Below are positions 1 to 7,516 of a stretch of DNA of 8,631 bases, in pieces; the first letter of the stretch is position 1, and every line of letters starts with the position of its first letter. The DNA is from Draconibacterium orientale (GTDB lineage: Bacteria; Bacteroidota; Bacteroidia; Bacteroidales; UBA1556): the NCBI GenBank assembly GCA_022736595.1, contig DZDC01000006.1:28111-36741 (forward strand). The letters are read 5' to 3'. The translations under genes were made by a program, and so were the position numbers. The notes under the pieces were generated by a model. It was not told where the DNA came from. It saw only the letters and a list, made by a program, of their open reading frames with translations, and did no database searches.

Positions 1-242
1 CACGCAAGAAGCTTGATATCATTAGCATTAGCTTTGATCAGGACAAGCTACATTGGGCCAATTATAGCCGCCTCGAAAATTTGCCTTGGATCAATCTTAT
101 CGTATTGCCTGAACTTAGCCCTACCTTAAATCCTAAAAATGAACTTCCTCGCCTTTTTCTTTTGGATGCCGAAAATCGAATTCTTAAATCGGATATTCCA
201 AAGGATTCTTTGGAAATAATTGTAAAACAATATATTGAATAA
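1..242 (+). CDS. C-terminal end of a thioredoxin-fold (TlpA/AhpC-like) protein, 5' partial
   Basis: An open frame runs in from the left edge (first full codon at base 3) and gives 79 residues before a TAA at 240-242. Near the left end it reads DIISISFDQD followed by HWANY. The middle has a Trp-Asn segment (PWINL), then a Pro directly before a strand ending in LLDAEN and an Ile-Leu turn, and finally a helix ending in VKQYIE. This matches the second half of TlpA/AhpC-type thioredoxin folds, where 'iS.D....W' comes first and the cis-proline strand '(P).lfLiD..G.i' follows. The N-terminal half, with any CXXC motif and signal peptide, lies outside the window, so redox activity cannot be judged. 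Its stop codon directly abuts the next gene's ATG, suggesting co-transcription and coupled translation with the M1 peptidase. The fold call is inference from a short fragment; that the frame is coding is fairly safe. Confidence 0.62.
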   Translation, partial: RKKLDIISISFDQDKLHWANYSRLENLPWINLIVLPELSPTLNPKNELPRLFLLDAENRILKSDIPKDSLEIIVKQYIE

Positions 243-3200
243 ATGAAGCCCCTTTTTATTTCTTTCCTTTTAAGCCTTGCCATTGTTGCTCCAGTGGTGG
301 CTCAAAATACCTACTGGCAACAGTTTGTGGAATACAACATCGAGGTTAGCCTCAACGACCTGGAGCACAGCCTTAATGGAAACTTTGAAATGGTTTACCA
401 CAATCAATCGCCCAACGACCTTGATTTTATTTACATTCATCTCTATCCCAATGCTTATAGCTGTGAAAATACGGCTCTCTGTGACCAGCTTTTATCCAAC
501 GGTAATGCGGATTTGTATTTTGCCACTGAGGACGAAAAGGGGAGAATCGATAGCTTACTTTTTTCATCAGAAGGCGAGCCGTTAAAATTGATTTACGACC
601 TGGAACATTCTGATTTTGCAAAAGTAATCTTGCCAAAACCCTTAAAGTCGGGAGAGAAAATTAAAATTTCCACCCCATTTTATGTTAAAATCCCCTCTTC
701 CAAATTTTCAAGATTGGGCCATAGCGACCAATCGTACCAAATTACACAATGGCATCCCAAACCAGCGGTTTACGATGCTCAAGGATGGCACGCGATGCCT
801 TACCTCAATCTTGGCGAATTTTATTCAGAATATGCCAACTACGATGTAAAAATTTCGCTTCCAGAGAATTACAGAGTTGCAGCCACAGGCGACTTGGTGG
901 ATGGAGAAGTCGAGGAAAAATGGCTTCAGTTGCTGAGTGAAGAAACATCGCAAATCAATGCATTTTCCAATGATTTGTCGTTTCCTCCTAGCTCAGAAGT
1001 AATCAAGACCTTGCATTTTAGCCAGAAAATGGTTCATGATTTTGCTTGGTTTGCCGATAAGCGGTATCATGTGATGCTGGGCAAAGTGGAGCTCGACTCA
1101 GGCCAACAAGTGGTTACCCAAATCATGTTTACCAATCAAGAGGCCGAATTGTGGAAGGATGCTTTAGAGTATTTATCAAAATCGGTATGGTATTACAGCA
1201 ATCGACTGGGAGCCTATCCTTTTAAACGGGTGAGTGCGGTGCAGGGAACCTTGAGTGCAGGTGCAGGGATGGAGTATCCTAACATCACTATTATTGGGGA
1301 AGCCCAAAGCAAAATAGCCCTCGAAGAGGTAATCATGCACGAAGTAGGTCACAACTGGTTTTATGGTATTTTAGGCTTCAACGAGCGCGATTTCCCTTGG
1401 ATGGACGAAGGTTTAAACACCTTTTACCAAACCCAATACATGGATCACTTTTATCCCCATCTCGGATTTTTAGAAGATTATACCGATCGTTTACAATCCA
1501 TGCATCTGCCTTGGGATTATCCCATGAATTATGAGTACTTTCTTGCCAATAAATTTGCCCAGTCGGCCAATCTTCATCAACCTTCAACACTTACATCAAG
1601 TGAATACGGTGAAGGAAATTATGGAATTATCATATACTATAAATCGGCATTATTATTCAAGTATTTGGAGCAATATTTAGGGGCGGATGAGTTCAATCGT
1701 ATCATGAAGGCATTTTATGAAAAATGGAAGAATAAACATCCTCAACCCAATGATTTTGAAGCCTGCTTTAAAGCTGAAAGTAAAAAGAATCTGGATTGGT
1801 TTTTTAACGACCTGATGGCCACCAAAAACAGCTTGAATTATGCCCTGCGCAAAGCGAAAACCCATGGTGACTCCTTGGAATTGACATTGGTAAACAAAGG
1901 TAAGATTGCAGCTCCGGTGCAACTCGAAATTCAAAACGGCGATAGCCTGCATAGCCTTTGGATTGAGGGTTTTGAAGGAAAGCAAACTATTACCATCCCA
2001 CATCAAAATAGGGATACCCTTTGGCTCAATCGCCCCTTTTACATGCTGGAGTACGACACCAAAAACAACGTGTATCGTACCAATCAGAGTTTTGCAAAAT
2101 TTAGAGTTCCTCATTTAAAGCTTCTTTTTTCTATTCCAAAAACCCAAGAAGCACATTTGTATTTAAGCCCAGTGATGGGTTGGAATGCCTATAATAAATT
2201 TATGATTGGAGGATTGATCTACAATCATGCTGCTTTTGAGAAAAAATGGGAATTTGAACTGATGCCCATGTATGCCTTTGGCACCAAAGATTTAAACGGT
2301 TTTGGAGCTTTGCGCCGCAATTTTTACACCTATGGTTTTATTCAGCGTTTGAGTCTGGGCGTAAGAGTAAAATCATACGGCTACCAAATAGATGAGTTTA
2401 CTAACAGCTACTTCCCTACTTTCAATCACCGATACCTTAAGGTGAGCCCTGAGGTGTTGTTTTATTTCAAAAACCCAAATGGAATTACCCGACTCAACCA
2501 TCAGCTTCAATTACGGTTTGTAAATATTAGTAAGCAAAAGACCAATTACAATATTGTTCAGGATTCTTTACAAACCATCGCAGTGTACACTCCCGAGCAA
2601 GTTTACCAAAATATTTTTGTTTTTGATGCAGTTTACAGCTATTTAAACAAGCGCATGATCAATCCTTTTGGAATAGTAGCGCACCTTCAAGCCAATCACG
2701 AAATGATTAAGGCCGATTTGCGGTTGAACTATTTTATCAATTACAATCGAAAAAATAGGGGTTTAGAGGCCTCCTTGTTTGTGGGAAATTTTTTTAGCCA
2801 ACTTGGAGGGATGAGTCTCAACTATTCCTATAAAATGGCCAATTGGGAAGGAAAAGATGATTATTTATACGATCATACGTTTTTTGGAAGAAGCGAAACT
2901 ACGGGTTGGCTTTCAGCACAGAGTGTGGCATCAGATGGCGGTTTTTACTTACCTAGCCCAGTGGGTCGCAGTTATGGTTTTATGGCGGCACTTAATCTTC
3001 GAACCACTTTTCTTCCCTTTACACGCGTACTTCAAATATATGGAAACCTAGGAACCACCAAGAATCCCTCGATCATGAGCTTTGCCGATAATCGTATGCT
3101 TTACGAAACAGGATTTATTATTTCTATCATCGACAAGCAGTTTGAAATCTATTTCCCAGCGCTGTGGAGCAAGGAATTTCAAAATGCAATGGACACAAAC

Positions 3201-3290
3201 CCCGATCATACCTATTTTAATAATGTGAGGTTTACCTTGACGCTTGATTTATACGATCCCTTTAAAGCACTAAAAAATGTACATTTGTAG
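243..3290 (+). CDS. exported M1-family zinc metallopeptidase with C-terminal beta-barrel-like half
   Basis: A 1015-residue gluzincin peptidase. Residues 1-20 form a Sec signal peptide (MK, hydrophobic core, cut near VVA|QN). Residues ~30-220 resemble the M1 N-terminal saddle domain. The exopeptidase motif appears as GAGMEYPN (residues 340-347) in place of classical GAMEN. The zinc site is HEVGH (366-370) with the third ligand Glu389 in WMDEG, the expected HEXXH-X18-E spacing; Glu367 is the general base and Tyr465 or Tyr466 in IIYYKS the likely transition-state Tyr. After a short beta-rich linker (~530-620), the last ~390 residues alternate aromatic and polar strands with periodic turns and end in a strand RFTLTLDLYDPF, as in outer-membrane barrels. 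I infer a surface- or periplasm-facing peptidase anchored in the outer membrane. No type IX CTD sorting domain is visible. The ATG at 243 abuts the upstream stop, and lpxH begins 2 bp after this gene's TAG. The family call is firm; the barrel is inferred. Confidence 0.93.
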   Translation: MKPLFISFLLSLAIVAPVVAQNTYWQQFVEYNIEVSLNDLEHSLNGNFEMVYHNQSPNDLDFIYIHLYPNAYSCENTALCDQLLSNGNADLYFATEDEKGRIDSLLFSSEGEPLKLIYDLEHSDFAKVILPKPLKSGEKIKISTPFYVKIPSSKFSRLGHSDQSYQITQWHPKPAVYDAQGWHAMPYLNLGEFYSEYANYDVKISLPENYRVAATGDLVDGEVEEKWLQLLSEETSQINAFSNDLSFPPSSEVIKTLHFSQKMVHDFAWFADKRYHVMLGKVELDSGQQVVTQIMFTNQEAELWKDALEYLSKSVWYYSNRLGAYPFKRVSAVQGTLSAGAGMEYPNITIIGEAQSKIALEEVIMHEVGHNWFYGILGFNERDFPWMDEGLNTFYQTQYMDHFYPHLGFLEDYTDRLQSMHLPWDYPMNYEYFLANKFAQSANLHQPSTLTSSEYGEGNYGIIIYYKSALLFKYLEQYLGADEFNRIMKAFYEKWKNKHPQPNDFEACFKAESKKNLDWFFNDLMATKNSLNYALRKAKTHGDSLELTLVNKGKIAAPVQLEIQNGDSLHSLWIEGFEGKQTITIPHQNRDTLWLNRPFYMLEYDTKNNVYRTNQSFAKFRVPHLKLLFSIPKTQEAHLYLSPVMGWNAYNKFMIGGLIYNHAAFEKKWEFELMPMYAFGTKDLNGFGALRRNFYTYGFIQRLSLGVRVKSYGYQIDEFTNSYFPTFNHRYLKVSPEVLFYFKNPNGITRLNHQLQLRFVNISKQKTNYNIVQDSLQTIAVYTPEQVYQNIFVFDAVYSYLNKRMINPFGIVAHLQANHEMIKADLRLNYFINYNRKNRGLEASLFVGNFFSQLGGMSLNYSYKMANWEGKDDYLYDHTFFGRSETTGWLSAQSVASDGGFYLPSPVGRSYGFMAALNLRTTFLPFTRVLQIYGNLGTTKNPSIMSFADNRMLYETGFIISIIDKQFEIYFPALWSKEFQNAMDTNPDHTYFNNVRFTLTLDLYDPFKALKNVHL
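3280..3287 (+). promoter_or_regulatory. candidate -7 element TACATTTG before lpxH
   Basis: TACATTTG matches the Bacteroidota -7 consensus TAnnTTTG exactly. It lies in the last codons of the M1 peptidase gene, 5 bp before the lpxH ATG. If used, the transcript would be nearly leaderless. No convincing TTTG/TTG -33 box sits at the usual distance upstream, so this may be chance, with lpxH simply read through from the peptidase gene. Confidence 0.28.
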
Positions 3291-3292
3291 CC

Positions 3293-4051
3293 ATGAACCT
3301 AAACTCTAAAGAACCCAAGATTTATTTTCTTTCCGATGTTCATCTCGGTGTACCAAGTGCCGAACAGTCTTTGCAACGCGAAAAAAAATTGGTTCATTTT
3401 CTCGATTCCATCAAAGCTGAAGCTACAGATATTATGATTCTTGGCGACTTATTCGATATGTGGTTCGATTACAAACGGGTGGTTCCCAGAGGTTTTTATC
3501 GAATTCTTGCAAAGCTTTCTGAGCTGGCCGATTTGGGAATTCAAATTCACTTTTTCAAAGGCAACCACGATATGTGGGTTTTTAACCATTTGAAAAACGA
3601 GATTCCATTTACACTTTATTCCAAGCCCGCCATTTTTGAAATAGGTAATCAGAAGCTTATGGTGGGTCATGGTGATGGCTTGGGGCAAGGTGATAATGCC
3701 TACAAACTCATCAAAAGAATTTTTGCAGGACCATTCAATCAATGGCTTTTTGCTCGCTTGCATCCCAATTTTGGTTTAGGTTTAGCTTTGAAGCTCTCGG
3801 CACGAAGTAGAATCTCCAACGGTAATTTTGAAGAGAAAATGGGAAATCCAGAGGAGGAAATTTTGGTGCGTTTTTGCCGATCTACCCTAGAAAATCAGGC
3901 CATTGATTACTTTGTTTTTGGCCATCGCCATATCGCAATTACCTACCCATTGAACGCAACAAGTACCTACATCAATCTAGGAGAATGGGTTAAGAAACCC
4001 CATTATGCGCTTTATGAAAAGGGAGTGCTTAAATTGGTGACAATAAACTAG
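3293..4051 (+). CDS. lpxH: UDP-2,3-diacylglucosamine diphosphatase (LpxH-type calcineurin-like phosphoesterase)
   Basis: A 252-residue metallophosphoesterase that should hydrolyse UDP-2,3-diacylglucosamine to lipid X and UMP, an early lipid A step at the inner face of the cytoplasmic membrane. The full metal-site series is present in order: DVHLG (Asp15, His17), GDLFDMW (Asp52, Asp55), GNHD (Asn91, His92, Asp93), GHGDG (His126) and GHRH (His211, His213). Between the last two lies the Arg/Lys-rich helical insertion (~135-185) typical of the LpxH family. Length is close to the usual ~240-260 residues. The ATG at 3293 is the only sensible start, since the next Met (48) would remove the first metal motif. 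The gene follows the peptidase with a 2-bp gap, and its TAG overlaps the stop of the opposing receiver gene in CTAG (4048-4051). Bacteroidota copies are often called LpxH-like, so the exact substrate is inferred from family. Confidence 0.9.
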   Translation: MNLNSKEPKIYFLSDVHLGVPSAEQSLQREKKLVHFLDSIKAEATDIMILGDLFDMWFDYKRVVPRGFYRILAKLSELADLGIQIHFFKGNHDMWVFNHLKNEIPFTLYSKPAIFEIGNQKLMVGHGDGLGQGDNAYKLIKRIFAGPFNQWLFARLHPNFGLGLALKLSARSRISNGNFEEKMGNPEEEILVRFCRSTLENQAIDYFVFGHRHIAITYPLNATSTYINLGEWVKKPHYALYEKGVLKLVTIN

Positions 4052-4420
4052 GCGAAATGTCTAACAAATTTTTTTAAACTTTCATCAATTTCATGATTCA
4101 TTCTATGCTCATATTTCATGATGTGCTTATCCACGCCCAACTGAAACACATCAGCCGAAATGTATCTCTTTTCATGGGCTGAAAGAAGAATCACCTCCGC
4201 CCTAGGGTGTTTTTGCCTCAACTCAATTAGAATTTCTAATGCGGTCATCTCCCAAATCGTAATCCATAAAAATCAGATCGGGTGCTTTAACTAAAGAATC
4301 AAGAAAGCTTTGTCCAGTATTAAATACCGAAATGGGGGCAAAACCCTGCATCATCATACGGCGTCTTAAGACTTCCGCAAAAATTCTATCATCTTCAACA
4401 ATTGAAATATTAAAATGCAT
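4048..4420 (-). pseudogene. single-domain response regulator (CheY-like receiver), frame broken near 4246-4252
   Basis: Two overlapping - strand frames together make one receiver domain. The first (4420 to 4223) begins HFNISIVEDD with the acidic pair Asp10/Asp11 and the phospho-acceptor Asp53 in FMDYD, then runs off frame after LGD into a TGA. The second (4248 to 4048) starts MTALEILIEL and holds the switch Ser (VILLSA) and conserved Lys (HIMK). Joined, they align without gap to the neighbouring sigma-54 regulator if two bases are restored (GATG back to GATATG), giving 124 residues with Asp53, Ser81 and Lys103, the length of a stand-alone receiver. No slippery heptamer is visible at the junction. 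Skipping one base would also join the frames but leave one residue fewer. It could be a true pseudogene, a sequence error, or two coupled half-domains; a simple frameshift is most likely. No output domain is present, so the intact form would act as a phospho-relay or CheY-like protein. Confidence 0.75.
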
Positions 4421-4647
4421 GGTATCTAACTGAGGTAGAGTTTATAGGGTAAACATTATGCTAATTTAGTTAAATATCTAATAATCTGCATGATACTATA
4501 TTTCAATATTAGAATTATTTCTCAAAATAAAAAACTTAATCTTAATTAGGTAAACCTTTTCAAAAAATAAACGTACATTTGTATCGCTTAACTCAATCAT
4601 ATTGCTTATCAACAAAAACACAGGCTACTAAAATATATTACCAGATC
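4421..4647. promoter_or_regulatory. divergent AT-rich intergenic region between two response-regulator genes
   Basis: This 227-bp gap separates the - strand receiver gene from the + strand sigma-54 regulator gene and must hold any promoters of its own for both. It is strongly AT-rich. It contains an exact -7 word for the + gene at 4574-4581 and a 7-bp perfect inverted repeat, TCTAATA (4477-4483) with TATTAGA (4507-4513), 23 bp apart. Overlapping the right arm, the - strand reads TAATATTG (4504-4511), one mismatch from TAnnTTTG. In such AT-rich DNA the repeat may be chance. I found no sigma-54 -24/-12 pattern (TGGCAC-N5-TTGC). Confidence 0.4.
4574..4581 (+). promoter_or_regulatory. candidate -7 promoter element TACATTTG for the sigma-54 regulator
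   Basis: This is an exact match to the Bacteroidota -7 consensus TAnnTTTG in non-coding DNA, 66 bp before the ATG chosen for the regulator gene. A transcript from here would have a leader of roughly 60 nt. The -33 region holds only a weak TTAGG (4546-4550). Because the TTG at 4579-4581 is part of this word, an in-frame TTG start there is unlikely to be real. Confidence 0.45.
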
Positions 4648-5991
4648 ATGAATACCTATAAGATATTTGTTGTAGACGACGACCCCATTTATGCTAAAGT
4701 ACTTTCTTATCATCTTAGTCAAAATCCTGACTATGAGGTTGATATTTATAATTCTGGAAAGGATTGCTTACGAAATTTGTATCGCAATCCCGATTTGGTA
4801 GCATTAGATTACTCCATGCCCGATTATTCAGGGCTTGAGATTCTTGGCAAACTTAAGGAATACAACTCTGAGCTTCCAGTAATCGTAATTTCAGGACAAA
4901 ATGATATAAATACTGCTATTCATATTTTAAAATCGGGAGCATTCGACTATATCGTAAAGGATAATGATGCCCTCAATCGCCTTTGGAATACGGTGAATCA
5001 CGCTAAAGACCAAATTAAACTGAAGCGTGAAGTGGAGCAATTACGTGCAGAGGTAGGCAAAAAATATGAATTTTCAAAAAGAATAATCGGTACCAGTGCC
5101 GAAATGAAACAGATATTTAATACCATTGAAAAAGCTACCCAAACCAATATCACTGTAAGTATTTCTGGAGAGACAGGAACGGGAAAGGAGGTGGTAGCCA
5201 AAGCGATACATCATAATTCTACCAAAGCTTCAAAACCTTTTGTGGTGGTTAACGTTTCTGCCATTCCCGAAGATCTCATCGAAAGCGAAATGTTTGGCCA
5301 TGAAAAAGGTTCATTTACAGGAGCTGACCGTCGAAGGATTGGAAAATTTGAACAAGCCGATGGTGGTACTTTATTCCTAGACGAAATTGGTGAAATGAGT
5401 CTTTCGATGCAGGCCAAGCTTCTTCGCGTAATTCAAGAAAAAGAATTATCACGGGTGGGAGGCAACGAAATAGTTAAAGTAAATGTTCGTATTATCATTG
5501 CTACCCATCGAAATTTGCAAGAAGAAGTAAAATCAGGCCGTTTCAGAGAAGACCTTTATTATCGATTGTTGGGATTGCCCATCACCTTACCCCCATTGAG
5601 AACCCGTGGAACTGATATTATTCTATTGGCGCTACATTTTATAAATGAGTTTTGTAAACAAAACCAGCTCAAGCATATCAATATTTCTAAAGAGGCTCAA
5701 TCCAAATTGTTGAGTTATCATTATCCCGGTAATGTTCGAGAATTGAAAGCTATTGTGGAACTTGCTGCAGTTCTTTGTATGAATTATGAAATTCTAGCTG
5801 ATGACATCACCTTTCATAAACTGAATGAGGTCAACGATATGCTGTACGAAGAAATGAGTCTTGACGAATACAATGCAAAAATTATTTCCAACTATCTCAA
5901 AAAGTATAACAATGACATTGCTGAGGTTGCCGAAAGATTAAAAATAGGTAAATCAACTATTTATCGCATGAAAAAGATTGGAATAATTTAA
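4648..5991 (+). CDS. sigma-54-dependent response regulator (receiver, AAA+ activator, Fis-type HTH; NtrC family)
   Basis: A 447-residue transcription activator that should open RpoN promoters after phosphorylation. The receiver (~3-120) has acid pocket Asp10-Asp12, phospho-acceptor Asp54, switch Ser82 and Lys104; Lys104 is followed by Asp rather than the usual Pro. A helical linker (~120-143) leads to the AAA+ domain (~145-370): Walker A GETGTGKE (174-181), the sigma-54 contact loop as GSFTGA (221-226, a natural variant of GAFTGA), Walker B LFLDE (242-246), Arg-finger region FREDLYYRL (Arg300, Arg306) and YPGNVREL (359-366). The C-terminus (~405-447) is a Fis-type helix-turn-helix with AEVAERLKIGKSTIYR. 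I chose ATG 4648 because the receiver begins there; a frame extension to TTG 4579 adds 23 residues unlike a receiver and overlaps the promoter word. No histidine kinase is adjacent, so partner and targets are unknown. The divergent neighbour encodes a similar receiver. Confidence 0.93.
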   Translation: MNTYKIFVVDDDPIYAKVLSYHLSQNPDYEVDIYNSGKDCLRNLYRNPDLVALDYSMPDYSGLEILGKLKEYNSELPVIVISGQNDINTAIHILKSGAFDYIVKDNDALNRLWNTVNHAKDQIKLKREVEQLRAEVGKKYEFSKRIIGTSAEMKQIFNTIEKATQTNITVSISGETGTGKEVVAKAIHHNSTKASKPFVVVNVSAIPEDLIESEMFGHEKGSFTGADRRRIGKFEQADGGTLFLDEIGEMSLSMQAKLLRVIQEKELSRVGGNEIVKVNVRIIIATHRNLQEEVKSGRFREDLYYRLLGLPITLPPLRTRGTDIILLALHFINEFCKQNQLKHINISKEAQSKLLSYHYPGNVRELKAIVELAAVLCMNYEILADDITFHKLNEVNDMLYEEMSLDEYNAKIISNYLKKYNNDIAEVAERLKIGKSTIYRMKKIGII

Positions 5992-6019
5992 CTTTATAGT
6001 TCTGAACTTCATACCATTT

Positions 6020-6952
6020 TTAACGAAACACTTGAATTAAAGGACTTAGCAATCCTATGAGCAATACTAGTTTTAAGTATAAACTCCATTTGGATAACTG
6101 GGACTGATTTTCGCTTTGAATCCACGCTTTAAGATTAAGTGCCAACAAGGCGAGGGCAACCACAAATAGAATCCATTTCATGGGGAGGAAGGAATTGGGC
6201 ATTAATTCTTGGAACAAAGCAATAAGCAGAATTAGCATTAAAGTAACCAAGGAGTATCCCTTTGTAAATGAGTGTTCATTCATTCCAGCCCATTTATAAC
6301 AACCCACCTTTTGATCTGCTTCTCGGTCTTCACGGTCTTTGACCCATTCGCGAAGAAGTGTAGCTAAAAAGGCAAACCCAGCAATAAAAAAAACCGAAAA
6401 GTGCAAATCGATGAAAGCTGTACTTTGCAGTAAACCAAAGTGTTTTGGGTCGTAAAAAGCAAAAATCCAAATCATCAGAGGCACCAAAGCAATGGTGGTG
6501 GCAATGAGAAAGTTTCCTAACATTCCCATGCATTTGATACCACGGCTATAACCAAAAAGGAGCGACATGGCTAACAATGGGATACCTGCTAGGCCCGGTT
6601 TATAAATCATTACAGCAGCTGTAAAAGCCAATAGCACAGCCACCACATTCATAGCTTGGGCAATTATTCCAGCGGGCTTTGGAGCAATCAAACCTTGGGC
6701 AATGGGGCGCAGACTCAGCTTATATTGATCTGCTTCTGCGTCTTTAATGTCGTTGTAAATGTAGCCCGAAGTTGCTATCAATAAACTTGAACCCGCCAAT
6801 AACCAAAACAAAGAATCAGACATACGGTACTCCATGCGACTCTCCTTGAGTACTAGATCAATCAGTGCCCATTTCACCACCCATTCGGTGAGTAAAATCA
6901 TTAATAGGTTTTCAATTCGTATGAGCCGAATCCAATTTTTCAAGAATATCAT
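6020..6952 (-). CDS. UbiA-family membrane prenyltransferase (geranylgeranylglycerol-phosphate geranylgeranyltransferase-like)
   Basis: A 310-residue polytopic inner-membrane protein with about eight to nine hydrophobic helices. The first Asp-rich motif is NDIKDAEAD (Asn67, Asp68, Asp71, Asp75), followed by the LRP(I/L) signature (Arg82-Pro83). The second is KDREDREAD (Asp206, Asp209, Asp213) in the cytosolic loop after REWV. Both bind Mg-diphosphate of an isoprenoid donor in UbiA enzymes. As I recall, Bacteroidota relatives in this gene setting are often named geranylgeranylglycerol-phosphate geranylgeranyltransferase; the acceptor cannot be read from sequence, and a quinone, heme or other polar-lipid acceptor is possible. 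The gene is last in a - strand operon, 42 bp after the KdsC-like gene's stop. It converges on the sigma-54 regulator with 28 bp between stops; I saw no clear terminator hairpin there. The family call is firm, the substrate is not. Confidence 0.86.
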   Translation of the reverse strand: MIFLKNWIRLIRIENLLMILLTEWVVKWALIDLVLKESRMEYRMSDSLFWLLAGSSLLIATSGYIYNDIKDAEADQYKLSLRPIAQGLIAPKPAGIIAQAMNVVAVLLAFTAAVMIYKPGLAGIPLLAMSLLFGYSRGIKCMGMLGNFLIATTIALVPLMIWIFAFYDPKHFGLLQSTAFIDLHFSVFFIAGFAFLATLLREWVKDREDREADQKVGCYKWAGMNEHSFTKGYSLVTLMLILLIALFQELMPNSFLPMKWILFVVALALLALNLKAWIQSENQSQLSKWSLYLKLVLLIGLLSPLIQVFR

Positions 6953-6994
6953 CTATATATTTTTTAACATTGAATATCAAAATTGGGGCTGCCT

Positions 6995-7516
6995 TTACCA
7001 GGTGAGCGAATCTTTATCCATCCACTTTTTATGGAGTTTAAGGGTTTGCTCAATGATATCTCGTGCACAACCTTCGCCACCTTTTTTATCCGAAATATAA
7101 TCGGCTATTTCTTTGATTTCAGTGGCCGCATCTGCCGGACAAGCTGCCACGCCTGCCTTTCGCATTACGGCAAAATCCGGAATATCATCTCCCATATACA
7201 CAATCTCTGCATCACTAAGCTGGTATTTGGCTTTTAGTTCTTCGTAAACTTCTAGTTTATCAGGCACACCAAGATAAATGTCTTGAATATTCAGTCCAAA
7301 AAGGCGCTTGTACATTCCTTCGGCTTTGGCGCCACTAATGATGGCAATGCGATATCCTTTTTTGACGGCCAACTGCAAGGCATATCCATCTTTAACATTG
7401 GTACGGCGCAAATAATGGCCTTCTTCGGTAAGCAAAATCATGCCATCGGAGAGCACGCCATCAAAATCGAAAATAAAGGTGGTGATGGGATTAAGTTTAG
7501 CCTTGTAATTTTTCAT
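6995..7516 (-). CDS. KdsC-like HAD-IIIA phosphatase (3-deoxy-D-manno-octulosonate 8-phosphate phosphatase family)
   Basis: A 173-residue capless HAD phosphatase, matching the usual ~165-180 of KdsC. Motif I is FDFDGVLSDG (nucleophile Asp17, acid/base Asp19), motif II is IISG (Ser61), motif III Lys87 in GVPDKLE, and motif IV is MGDDIPD (Asp110, Asp111, Asp114). The NVKDG (40-44) and GVAACPADA segments are also KdsC-like. KdsC releases phosphate from Kdo-8-phosphate in LPS core synthesis and is a cytosolic tetramer; that role is inferred, because relatives act on other sugar phosphates (for example in 9-carbon sugar synthesis) and no kdsA or kdsB is nearby. The ATG at 7516 lies inside the end of the DUF2520 gene (20-bp overlap, different frame). 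The next Met (26) would delete the nucleophile, so this overlapping start is required. The overlap indicates translational coupling. Confidence 0.88.
   Translation of the reverse strand: MKNYKAKLNPITTFIFDFDGVLSDGMILLTEEGHYLRRTNVKDGYALQLAVKKGYRIAIISGAKAEGMYKRLFGLNIQDIYLGVPDKLEVYEELKAKYQLSDAEIVYMGDDIPDFAVMRKAGVAACPADAATEIKEIADYISDKKGGEGCARDIIEQTLKLHKKWMDKDSLTW

Noticed and set aside
62..283. 73-residue - strand open frame at the left edge
   Set aside because: It is antisense to the thioredoxin-fold fragment and the peptidase start, is Arg/Lys/Ser-rich and has no domain signal.
1677..2114. 145-residue - strand open frame inside the M1 peptidase gene
   Set aside because: It is fully antisense to a well-supported gene, has no recognisable motif, and looks like a codon-bias shadow.
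4223..4260. Programmed ribosomal frameshift in the receiver gene
   Set aside because: There is no X_XXY_YYZ slippery heptamer and no clear downstream pseudoknot at the junction. A small deletion explains it more simply.
4477..4513. 7-bp inverted repeat TCTAATA/TATTAGA as a regulator operator
   Set aside because: It is perfect but short and lies in very AT-rich DNA, where chance matches are likely. It is mentioned only within the divergent region.
4579..4647. In-frame extension of the sigma-54 regulator to a TTG start, adding 23 residues
   Set aside because: The added residues do not resemble a receiver N-terminus, the TTG is part of the TACATTTG promoter word, and ATG 4648 sits exactly where receiver domains begin.
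5992..6019. Terminator between the sigma-54 regulator and the UbiA gene
   Set aside because: Only a tiny GTTC/GAAC palindrome is present, with too short a loop and no adequate T run.
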